Of a stretch of DNA of 64,000 bases, positions 43,701 through 52,157 are shown one piece after another (the first letter of the stretch is position 1; each line of letters opens with the position of its first letter). Both the position numbers and the translations under genes were made by a program. This stretch comes from Chitinophagaceae bacterium UBA7600 (lineage in GTDB: Bacteria; Bacteroidota; Bacteroidia; Chitinophagales; Chitinophagaceae): assembly GCA_002478885.1 (NCBI GenBank), contig DLKC01000069.1:10014-74013 (forward strand). Reading direction: 5' to 3'. A model generated the notes under the pieces. It worked only from the letters and a program-made list of their open reading frames with translations, did not search any database and was not told the origin of the DNA.

Positions 43701-45239
43701 TTAATCGGTGATGGCTTGTTTTTGTTGTTTGTTGCTGAGGTATAAAGCACCTATGATAAAACAAACTGCAGCAATCGCGATGGGATAGGATAACCCAGCC
43801 AATACATCGCCTGGAGGATTTGCAGGCGTTTTGGAATACTCATACAGCAACGTGCCGATAAAGGGTACCAGCCCGCCAAATACGCCATTGCCGATATGGT
43901 ATGGCAGGCTCATACTGGTGTACCGTATTTGCGTGGGGAATAATTCAACCAGGAAAGCAGCGATGGGTCCGTAAACCATTGTTACAAAAATTACCAGGAT
44001 AAAAACAAAGCCAATCACTTTCCATTGGTAACTGTCGCTCAGCGTTACTGTTTTTTTGATGGAAGGCTTTGGAGCCGTTGTTGACTTATCTGCCAAAATG
44101 GTCTCTTTCTTTACTTCCAGGTAAGAGCTGCCATCGGTAAAACTTTTATTGGTAGTTGTGGTAATCACGGAGTCCTGGGGCTTTGCTTTGTCAGCAGCCC
44201 TCGTAACATTCACCGTTGTCTTGTCAACGATCTCCGTTTTCTGCTTTATATCGGCATAATTATAGAACTGCGTAAAAATATAACGGTAGGAAAGCAGCGC
44301 GATAAGCATGCCGGCAAGCATGATAAATTTTCTGCCGATCTTGTCACTCAACGAACCAAATATTACAAAGAAAGGTGTGCCTATCAGCAAACCTATACCC
44401 ATCCACGTGTTGGCTTGTGTGGCATCAATATTACAGGTTTTTAGCAAAAACGTTTGGGCATAGAACTGGCTGGTATACCACACAACGCCCTGGCCCATCG
44501 TGGCGCCGAATAATGCAAGCAGTACCATTTTTAAATTGGTCTTGTGGCCGAAGCTTTCTTTTAAAGGGTTCACTGAAGTTTTGCCTTCTTTTTTCAATTT
44601 GCTGAATAGCGGCGATTCTGACATTTTTAAGCGTACAACAATAGAAAATGCCACAAGCACAACACTCAACAAAAATGGAAGACGCCATCCCCAGTCATTA
44701 TATGCTTCTTTGCTTAAAGTCTGCTGGCAGGTGATGATTACAATAAGGGAGACGAATAAACCCAGCGTGGCGGTTGTCTGAATCCAGCTGGTAAAATAAC
44801 CGCGGCGGTTTGCCGGTGCATGCTCGGCAACATAAGTTGCAGCGCCACCATATTCGCCACCCAGTGCAAGCCCTTGAAGCAAACGCAATAGAAGTATAAC
44901 TGCAGGCGCAAGTGAAAAGCTTTCGTATGAGGGCACAAGCCCAATGAGGAAAGTGGAGCCGCCCATAATGATCAGGGTAAGCAGGAACGTGTGTTTGCGA
45001 CCGATAAGATCGCCAAGCCTGCCAAAAAACAAAGCGCCGAATGGCCGCACAATAAAGCCCGCTGCAAACGTTGCCAATGTGGCAAGAAACGCAGCCGTTG
45101 GATTACCCGGCGGAAAAAATTTCTCCGAAATAATAGTGGCCAGACTACCGAAAATATAGAAGTCGTACCATTCAATCAAAGTGCCCAGCGATGATGCGCC
45201 GATTACCGTGTAAAGTTTGCGGTTGCTGATAATATCCAT
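43701..45239 (-). CDS. MFS transporter, metabolite:H+ symporter (ProP/KgtP-like) family
   Basis: I chose the ATG at 45239. The 512-residue product has twelve or so membrane segments and MHS-family motifs: ASSLGTLIEWYDFYIFGSLA at the start, RPFGALFFGRLGDLIGRKHTFL (the MFS A motif), and LLRLLQGLALGGEYGGAATYVAEHAP. The substrate is probably a small organic acid, betaine or proline-like solute. An unusual hydrophilic insert of about 70 residues (from about residue 356, TEIVDKTTVNVTRAADK...) lies between two late membrane segments. Confidence 0.9.
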   Translation of the reverse strand: MDIISNRKLYTVIGASSLGTLIEWYDFYIFGSLATIISEKFFPPGNPTAAFLATLATFAAGFIVRPFGALFFGRLGDLIGRKHTFLLTLIIMGGSTFLIGLVPSYESFSLAPAVILLLRLLQGLALGGEYGGAATYVAEHAPANRRGYFTSWIQTTATLGLFVSLIVIITCQQTLSKEAYNDWGWRLPFLLSVVLVAFSIVVRLKMSESPLFSKLKKEGKTSVNPLKESFGHKTNLKMVLLALFGATMGQGVVWYTSQFYAQTFLLKTCNIDATQANTWMGIGLLIGTPFFVIFGSLSDKIGRKFIMLAGMLIALLSYRYIFTQFYNYADIKQKTEIVDKTTVNVTRAADKAKPQDSVITTTTNKSFTDGSSYLEVKKETILADKSTTAPKPSIKKTVTLSDSYQWKVIGFVFILVIFVTMVYGPIAAFLVELFPTQIRYTSMSLPYHIGNGVFGGLVPFIGTLLYEYSKTPANPPGDVLAGLSYPIAIAAVCFIIGALYLSNKQQKQAITD

Positions 45240-45334
45240 ATGCTTGCGGGTCGTTTTGTTGGTTGTGCTGATCGATGTTCCGAAGATAAAGAAATATAGA
45301 AGTGCCGGAGGTGGATATTTTTTTTGAATCAAAC

Positions 45335-45475
45335 GTTTGTGCTGCTATGAAGCTGAGGTTGTGTCACTCACTTCAACTTGCAGAATGTCGCCCGGCAGTC
45401 GATTGTTGACATTTGATACAACGCACAAGTGTGCGACGCAACAGAAGTTTAATAGGATGTACAGCCTGGGGAATT
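45335..45475. repeat. Interspersed repeat, mixed-type pair
   Basis: The forward half is the variant TTGTGTCACTCACTTCAAC (45359-45377) and the reverse half is the main type GCACAAGTGTGCGACGCAA (45423-45441). The outer ends are weathered. It fills most of the gap 45240-45547. Confidence 0.75.
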
Positions 45476-45547
45476 AATCAAAAATCTTTATTGATCACTT
45501 GCATTTTAATTTTTTCAAAAGTATCATTGTCAATAACTGAAATAACG

Positions 45548-46813
45548 ATGAATAAATTTCTAATCCTGCTTGCCTTGACATGTTTGGCATCTGCCCTTTC
45601 CTTTGGCCAGCGAAACTTTCAACCCGGTTACATCGTATTAAATAACAATGATACAGTTGCCGGCTTTATCGACTACCGTGAATGGCATAAGAATCCCGAA
45701 AGCCTTTCTTTCGCTAAATCAAAAGAGGGGGCGGTACAAAAATTTACAGTAAAAGATGCCGGAAGTTTTGAAGTAACCGGCAAGGAACTTTACCGCAGAT
45801 TTTTTGTGAACATAAGCATGAACGATGAATTCGTAAATGAAATGACCTCAAAAGATACAAGCTTACGAAAGGATACTGTTTTTCTGAAGGTGTTGTTTGA
45901 AGGCCGGCACACAAAGCTCTTTTCTTATGCAGACGAAATAAAATCAAGACTGTTTATTGCCTCTGAATCGGAAACGATTCCCGTCGAGCTGAAAAATTCA
46001 GAATACATGGAAAACGGGAAGATTGTAAGTGAAAAGGAATACAAAGCGCTGCTTGCAAAACTTGCAGGGCAATATGCACCCGGCAATACGGATATCGTTG
46101 CTAAAATAGCAGGAACTTCCAATTATAAAGACGATATTCTTGAAGTACTTTATCTGATTGATGGGAAGCCTTCAGGCAAACCTTTGTTGGACGAAAAGAA
46201 AGGCAAAAAATCAGCTTTCAGGTTTTGGGCAGGCGCAGGTGTTGGAAAAAATCCAATTAATATCGAAGGTGAAAATCGATATGCTGGCATCACCGAAGCA
46301 GGCGGTATTTCACCGGTTATCTCCGCCGGATTTGACATTCGGTTTAACCCCTATATTGGCAAGCTTTTCTGGCGCACCGAACTTGCTTTTACAACTGCTA
46401 AAACGAACGCATATGTTTCAAAACAATACTTTGCGTCTAAAGAAAACTATTATCTCGACCTTAAGTTCAATAGTATTTCTTTAAATGAGACTATTAACTA
46501 TAATTTTTACAACAGCGCTGATCTTAAAATTTTCCTTGGAGCAGGAGTGGGTTTTAATTTTTCATCCTTACCACTGAACAGGGAAACTTTTGTAAGGGAA
46601 GCGAGTACAGATACTTCTACCAGTGTGAATAATAATTATCTTGCTTACCTGAATAATTTTTTTCTGAACGGAATTGTTAGAACGGGGGTGACAATAAAAA
46701 ATATAGAAGCATCGATCGCCTATACCACAAAGGGAACTTTCTCTGACTACGCTTCCTTTTCTGCAAACGTTTCTTCTCTCAGGTTGCAGGTCAATTATTT
46801 ATTCGGAAAATAG
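45548..46813 (+). CDS. Hypothetical outer-membrane beta-barrel protein
   Basis: I chose the ATG at 45548, the start of a signal peptide (MNKFLILLALTCLASALSFGQ); the frame upstream runs into the repeat. Of 421 residues, the N-terminal half is a globular region (NFQPGYIVLNNNDTVAGFIDYREW) common in Chitinophagaceae proteins. The C-terminal half (from about 215, FRFWAGAGVGKNPINI) consists of alternating strands that end in LRLQVNYLFGK, an outer-membrane barrel signature. The function is unknown. Confidence 0.8.
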   Translation: MNKFLILLALTCLASALSFGQRNFQPGYIVLNNNDTVAGFIDYREWHKNPESLSFAKSKEGAVQKFTVKDAGSFEVTGKELYRRFFVNISMNDEFVNEMTSKDTSLRKDTVFLKVLFEGRHTKLFSYADEIKSRLFIASESETIPVELKNSEYMENGKIVSEKEYKALLAKLAGQYAPGNTDIVAKIAGTSNYKDDILEVLYLIDGKPSGKPLLDEKKGKKSAFRFWAGAGVGKNPINIEGENRYAGITEAGGISPVISAGFDIRFNPYIGKLFWRTELAFTTAKTNAYVSKQYFASKENYYLDLKFNSISLNETINYNFYNSADLKIFLGAGVGFNFSSLPLNRETFVREASTDTSTSVNNNYLAYLNNFFLNGIVRTGVTIKNIEASIAYTTKGTFSDYASFSANVSSLRLQVNYLFGK

Positions 46814-46892
46814 CTTTCAATTCCAGTTGTATAAAAACACCTTCAAGATCGGGCAACCTGGTTATATAGGCCAGGCGTACTTCTGATATTTG

Positions 46893-47354
46893 TCAACCGC
46901 CCTTTGCTTTACTTCGATAGAATCTTTTTGCCATAACCGCAACCGGTAATCCAATGCAGAAGAACAGGATGGTAATGGCCATAGCAGCTTTTGCCAAGTC
47001 GAACGGAGCAGGCTGAATCTTACTCAGTGGGACAATGATCCGGGTGGTTACCGTCCATGCGGCAAGGGCAGCAAGCAAAGAGCTTAGCCAGACATTATTG
47101 CGTAATAATTTGATCCTGTGGTAAGCAAGGAAATAAGTTAGGCTGCAGGCAAATGCGATAAAAAAATGAATCAACAATCCTGCCAGCATATAACCAAAGC
47201 CACCTGCAAAAGCATCTTTTCCAAACAAGCCGCTGGCAATATATTTCAGGATAATATCCGGCGTGCTGCCTTTAACAAGATAGGCCTGTATGAAAGCAGC
47301 GCAGATGTCAAGGCTTCCTGCAACGGCAGTAGCTTTAAAAACCTGTTTCCACAT
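46893..47354 (-). CDS. Hypothetical four-helix membrane protein
   Basis: This 153-residue protein has about four membrane segments (AGSLDICAAFIQAYLV, GYMLAGLLIHFFIAFACSLTYFLAY, WLSSLLAALAAWTVTTRIIV and AAMAITILFFCIGLPVAVMAK). It resembles small YagU/DUF1440-like membrane proteins in general layout, but I cannot confirm a family. It is divergent from the glycosidase-like gene at 47559. Confidence 0.72.
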   Translation of the reverse strand: MWKQVFKATAVAGSLDICAAFIQAYLVKGSTPDIILKYIASGLFGKDAFAGGFGYMLAGLLIHFFIAFACSLTYFLAYHRIKLLRNNVWLSSLLAALAAWTVTTRIIVPLSKIQPAPFDLAKAAMAITILFFCIGLPVAVMAKRFYRSKAKGG

Positions 47355-47558
47355 AGCGCAAAAGATATTTGATTGTTTACTGAAATTTAATTGCCGGCAC
47401 TTTGAACCTAATGTACCTAAAATTTTCAGCTTCCCGGTTTATCAATTTCGATCCATAGTCTTTCTTTGCGCTTTGTATAACCGCATTTTTTTTGCTCAAC
47501 TTATTTATAACAACGTAAATTAACAAGCAATTGCGCCGGACACCGCCATATGATTAGC

Positions 47559-49193
47559 ATGAAAAAAGTTTTGGTATATATACTTCTCAATTTTGCATTG
47601 CTGCAGCTCAATGCCCAGGCAAATTCTGCCAATAAAACGACACTCAGCGATTCATTAAACGGGCATAAAGTATTACTGGATGCAGAAGGGAAAATCATTT
47701 CCTGGATGTTGCCACAGTCAAAGGCCTATAGCCAGCTTCTTTACCAGCGCTGGAATTTTATCAAAACAAATGTTCCAAACAGCCCGGGGCCGGAGCCGCG
47801 GTCTGACTATCCGCAATATTTTTTTTATTGTGCTTATCGCCCTGAAAACGGAAGCCTGCAACCGGATATGTGGATGAACGATGTTGGAGAACGCATACCA
47901 AACTGGTTTGAATCCGCGAGATTATACTATGCCTATTCTGGCGATACAACTGTAATGCTGATTGTAAAAAAACTGGTTGACTACGTCATCGCTCATGGCA
48001 CAAGCCCATCAACATTTCAATGGCCCGGCTTTCCTTACACAACCACCAATGCCGGCGATACCATTTTTTATGGGTTCACTTCTGCAGGAAGATTTGTGTT
48101 GCATGAAACACAGGTCGACCACGCAGGCGATATGGGGCTTACTTATTACCGGCTTTACCAGTATACAGGCGATCAAAAATATAAAACTGCCGCAATCAAT
48201 ATCGCCAACACGCTCTCAGGTAAAGCGAGAGACGGTTCAGCAAAACAATCCGTGTGGCCCTATCGCGTGGTAATGAATACAGGTGAAGTGAAGGCAGAGT
48301 ATGGCGCGAATTGGTTTCCCTGTTATGCCTTGCTTGATAATCTGGTGAAAGACAAAATTGGTAATGTGAGTGCTTATATAAATGCTATGGTAAAGCTGCG
48401 GAAATTTATTCTTGACTTTCCTATGAAAACCGGTTACTGGACCGATGGACACACTGACACCGATATTGACAGCTACACTTATAAAAGCAATATGAGTGCA
48501 AGCAACGCAACACTGTATATGTTAGATCACCATGAGTTTGATCCTGAATGGAAGACCGACGTGCCAAAGCTGATAAAGTGGACGGAAGATAATTTTGTGC
48601 TGCGCTGCGCGCCCGGCGATCCTGCTAACCAGTGGGGTGCCAACCTTGTAGGCGAGCAAGACTCTTTCCTGTACAAAATGGATTATCAAACCGCCCGGTA
48701 CGCTGCCGGATGCGCCCGCTGGTATGCGGTTTCAGGTGATGCCGCTTACAAGGAGAAAGCTTACCGTTCATTAAACTGGGTAACATACTGCAACGATGCA
48801 AATGGCCTGGTATTTGAAAGCCCGGTTAGCAAAGGAATTTCGAGCTGGTGGTCTGATTGTTACGGCGAAGGGCCCCGTATGTTTTATCCTGCAATGGCTG
48901 CCATTCCCGAGTGGGCGCCGCCGGGTGAAAACCATATTTTATATTCAGAAGGGGTGCTTAAAAATGTTGTTTACAGCAATAAGGAAATTAACTATACCGC
49001 AACGGCTAAAGAAGGGGTGGAGTACCTGAGGCTCGCATTCAGACCGGCAAAAGTTACGTTGAACGGCAAGCCGGTTGTAATGTATAAAGATCTCAAACAG
49101 CAAGGGTACATCTTAACAAACCTTGGCAATGGTGATTATGCACTTACAATAAAAAGAAACATTGCAGGGAATATTATCATTACCGGGTTTTGA
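47559..49193 (+). CDS. Secreted six-hairpin glycosidase-like protein
   Basis: I chose the ATG at 47559 (an ATG at 47550 is in frame); it gives a signal peptide (MKKVLVYILLNFALLQLNAQ). The mature part of about 525 residues repeats helix pairs with aromatic and acidic loops (WFESARLYYAYSGDTTVM, GDMGLTYYRLYQYTGDQKYKTAA, YQTARYAAGCARWYAVSGDAAYKEKA), as in (alpha/alpha)6 toroid glycosidases and epimerases. The C-terminal tail is beta-rich. It heads a run of three secreted proteins that look aimed at a glycan. The exact family and substrate are not readable. Confidence 0.72.
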   Translation: MKKVLVYILLNFALLQLNAQANSANKTTLSDSLNGHKVLLDAEGKIISWMLPQSKAYSQLLYQRWNFIKTNVPNSPGPEPRSDYPQYFFYCAYRPENGSLQPDMWMNDVGERIPNWFESARLYYAYSGDTTVMLIVKKLVDYVIAHGTSPSTFQWPGFPYTTTNAGDTIFYGFTSAGRFVLHETQVDHAGDMGLTYYRLYQYTGDQKYKTAAINIANTLSGKARDGSAKQSVWPYRVVMNTGEVKAEYGANWFPCYALLDNLVKDKIGNVSAYINAMVKLRKFILDFPMKTGYWTDGHTDTDIDSYTYKSNMSASNATLYMLDHHEFDPEWKTDVPKLIKWTEDNFVLRCAPGDPANQWGANLVGEQDSFLYKMDYQTARYAAGCARWYAVSGDAAYKEKAYRSLNWVTYCNDANGLVFESPVSKGISSWWSDCYGEGPRMFYPAMAAIPEWAPPGENHILYSEGVLKNVVYSNKEINYTATAKEGVEYLRLAFRPAKVTLNGKPVVMYKDLKQQGYILTNLGNGDYALTIKRNIAGNIIITGF

Positions 49194-49226
49194 AAAACTC
49201 ACCTGGCAGACAGGTTTTATAGGATG

Positions 49227-49424
49227 CTGCACATTTGTTCAGGAGTGAGTTAGAGTAAAAGAGTGCGGCGCAACAATGTTTAATATTGATATTGCAGTCC
49301 GGTCCAAAAAAGCAAAAGTGCTGCATCGTTGTTTTTCCAGGTATTTATAACAACGGTCCGCATTGATTTTTTGATACCGGCTATAGTTTTTCATGGCGTC
49401 GTCCCTTGCGTCGCAAGCCTTTCA
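49227..49424. repeat. Interspersed repeat, halves in reversed order
   Basis: A weathered reverse half (AAGAGTGCGGCGCAA at 49259-49273, followed by GCAGTCCGGTCCAAAAAAG) comes first. A forward half (CCGGCTATAGTTTTTCATGG, then TTGCGTCGCA at 49405-49414) follows. The order is the opposite of the usual inward-facing pair, so these may be remnants of two copies. Confidence 0.65.
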
Positions 49425-49496
49425 GCTGTGCAAAAAATGGCATCGGTCATGTTAGCATATCATCAAAAAATTATTCACCAATAGCGTTTACCTGTA

Positions 49497-52157
49497 ATGA
49501 AAATAAATAGTGTGCTGCTGGCTATATTGCTGCTGTATTTTTTCCCGTCCGGGTTAATAGCGCAAAATAATGCCCCGGTCAAATTGGTCATTGATGGCGC
49601 AAAAAAATTAAACCAGTTGGATGGCATCGGCGTTAACGCAAACACGCGTAGCTGGGACGGCGAAGAGCTTAAGCCTGCGCTTGACCTATTACTGGATTCA
49701 ATGCATGCAGGTATTTGGAGAGTTATTGTAGAAACTGTGGAAAAATGGGAAGATGTAAATGACAACGACGATCCTTTTAATTTCAACTGGGATTATTACA
49801 ATAAACTTTACGAGACACCGAAATTTCAAAAGGCTTTCGACATGATCGCCTATCTGAATGCGCATGGCATTACCAACAACCTCATGTTAAATTTTATGGG
49901 CCCGGTTCCGGGATGGATAGGCAAAAAAACGATCAGCCCCGGAAAAGAAGACGAATACGTGGAAATGCTCGTTTCCTTTTTATACTATGCAAAAAATACG
50001 AAGCATCTTCAGTTTGGGCTTGTGTCGCCAACGAATGAATCTGATTGGCATAATGAAGGGCCTGAATTAAACGAACAACAATATGCAAGTGTCCTTCGAA
50101 AATTAATTCGAAGAATGGGTGCGTTGGGCATGGCCAATGTGCGTTACGTAGGCCCTGATCCGGCGGGTATGGAAAACGGAATCAAAAGATATATTCCCGA
50201 ACTGGTGAAAGATACAGTGATTATGTCGAAAATGGCGCATTTCGGGTTGCACAGTTACGGGGGTTATTATGCAAACGCTGATAGTGCTATAAAAAAATCG
50301 CCATATCCAAAGACCGGTTTTTGGATAACAGAATGGAATGCTTGGCGTGATGGCTTGGATGATGGAAAAATTGGCGTGTACGATTACCGTTTCGCAAGCG
50401 ATTGTGTAGGCTACCTGCTCGACCTTTTAAAAAATGGGGCAGGCGCCGCTATTGAGTGGGAAGCTTATGACAGCTACTATGAACACCACGCTCCCAGCCT
50501 GTTCAGTTATTGGGGTATTCTTGGATATGACCCCGCAACAAAAACTTATTTGCCAAGAAAACATTTCTATGCCATTCAGCAGGTTTCAAAATTTGTTAGC
50601 CCGGGTTCATTCCAGTTAGCTGTTTCCGGGGAAAAAGACAGCCTTACAGTGTTGGCTTTCCAGGACGGCATGACAAAAGATGTCAGTATCGTTGGTATTA
50701 ATACAAGCGGTAAAGCAGTGGAAATGGATGCAGCTTTTAAAAACCTGCCGGCCATTAGCCGTTTTGAAATGTATTATACAAACAGTACGGAAAATCTTCA
50801 CAAAAACACGGACGTAAAAGTAAACGCTTCGGCTTTCAGTGTAACGATACCTGCCAATTGCATATTTACATTAAGGTCCGCGCCGGAAGAAAATAAACCC
50901 GGAACAATGATAAGGCCCGAGCCCGGCGATTGGTACGCAGGCGATATTCATGTACACCGCAATTGTGGCGATGCAACCGACGTGTTGCCTTATGAAAAGC
51001 TCACTGCAATGATGCAACCGAATAACCTCGCAGTGATCTCTGTGCTTGCAGACATGGGTAATGGCGAAGTAAAAGACAGTAAAGCTGATCTGCCAAGGGT
51101 TTCAGGTAAAAACGACACTCAATCAAATGATGGGCGCATCATTCACTGGGATTGCGAATGGCATTGGGATGCAACTTATTCCAATTTCAGCAACCAGGCG
51201 CTTGGTGGGCACCTTGTGTTATTGGGGTTAAAGCAGGCAAATCAGATATGGGATGAATCTCCCTATAAAATATTGGAATGGGCAAAAGGGCAACAGGCCA
51301 TAAAAGGGTTCGCCCACATGGAATACCTCGATGATAAGATCCAGGATGAGTTGAATTGTTGTATACCGGTTGACTATCCGGTAGAAGCCGCATTGGGAAC
51401 AATTGATTTTGTATCGGAAGACGTATATGCTGTTAATTCTCCCAACAATGGTAATTACAACAGTGAAGCGGCTATCAATGCCTACTATAAACTCTTGAAC
51501 TGCGGTTTCAGGATTGGCCTTGCTGCCGGCACCGATTTTCCCTGTAACGACCTCGAGCCCCTGGGCAAACTATTGACCTATGTAAAAGTGAATGAACAGT
51601 TGACCTACGACAAATGGATCCGTGGAATCAAAGACGGGAAAACAGTAGTGTCGAGAGACGGCCACAATGAATTTATCGACATGAAAATAAATGGGAAATA
51701 TGGCCCCGGGGATGAAATAAAATTTAAAGACAAAGGAATTCTCAACATTGAAGTTAAGTGGACTACAACAAAAGAAACGACCGGCAGAATAGAATTGGTT
51801 GAAAATGGAAAAGTGATAGCGGTTAAAGAGGGAACTTCAAAGCCGGGTGCCCCGCTGGTATTAAGTGTGCAACGCCCTGTTGATAAAAGCAGCTGGATCT
51901 GTGCGAGACGGATGACGGGTGCAGAGCATGCTTCACATGCTGCAGCCGTATATGTTACCGTGAATAATAAGCCGGTGCGTGCCAGCGCGGAGGACGCACG
52001 GTTTTTTGTTTCATGGATCGATAATGTTTTAAAAAACATAACAACTTCAGGAAAATGGAGCCGGTACTTTACACACGACCTCGATGTGGTAAAAGCCCGT
52101 TATACAAAGGCACGGGATATCTACAGCAATATTGCAGCGGAAGCCTCCAAACAATGA
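49497..52157 (+). CDS. Secreted glycosidase (GH30-like) fused to a CehA/McbA-like domain
   Basis: This 886-residue protein has a signal peptide (MKINSVLLAILLLYFFPSGLIAQ). Residues about 30-400 resemble a (beta/alpha)8 GH30/GH5-type glycosidase: DGIGVNANTRSW, SPTNESDWHNEGP (Asn-Glu at about 180, acid/base candidate) and FWITEWNAW (Glu at about 279, nucleophile candidate). A beta-sandwich follows. From about 475 a PHP-superfamily, CehA/McbA-like metallohydrolase domain begins (WYAGDIHVHRNCGDATD, RIGLAAGTDFPCND). Two catalytic units in one secreted chain is unusual. The stop overlaps the next start (ATGA). Confidence 0.75.
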   Translation: MKINSVLLAILLLYFFPSGLIAQNNAPVKLVIDGAKKLNQLDGIGVNANTRSWDGEELKPALDLLLDSMHAGIWRVIVETVEKWEDVNDNDDPFNFNWDYYNKLYETPKFQKAFDMIAYLNAHGITNNLMLNFMGPVPGWIGKKTISPGKEDEYVEMLVSFLYYAKNTKHLQFGLVSPTNESDWHNEGPELNEQQYASVLRKLIRRMGALGMANVRYVGPDPAGMENGIKRYIPELVKDTVIMSKMAHFGLHSYGGYYANADSAIKKSPYPKTGFWITEWNAWRDGLDDGKIGVYDYRFASDCVGYLLDLLKNGAGAAIEWEAYDSYYEHHAPSLFSYWGILGYDPATKTYLPRKHFYAIQQVSKFVSPGSFQLAVSGEKDSLTVLAFQDGMTKDVSIVGINTSGKAVEMDAAFKNLPAISRFEMYYTNSTENLHKNTDVKVNASAFSVTIPANCIFTLRSAPEENKPGTMIRPEPGDWYAGDIHVHRNCGDATDVLPYEKLTAMMQPNNLAVISVLADMGNGEVKDSKADLPRVSGKNDTQSNDGRIIHWDCEWHWDATYSNFSNQALGGHLVLLGLKQANQIWDESPYKILEWAKGQQAIKGFAHMEYLDDKIQDELNCCIPVDYPVEAALGTIDFVSEDVYAVNSPNNGNYNSEAAINAYYKLLNCGFRIGLAAGTDFPCNDLEPLGKLLTYVKVNEQLTYDKWIRGIKDGKTVVSRDGHNEFIDMKINGKYGPGDEIKFKDKGILNIEVKWTTTKETTGRIELVENGKVIAVKEGTSKPGAPLVLSVQRPVDKSSWICARRMTGAEHASHAAAVYVTVNNKPVRASAEDARFFVSWIDNVLKNITTSGKWSRYFTHDLDVVKARYTKARDIYSNIAAEASKQ

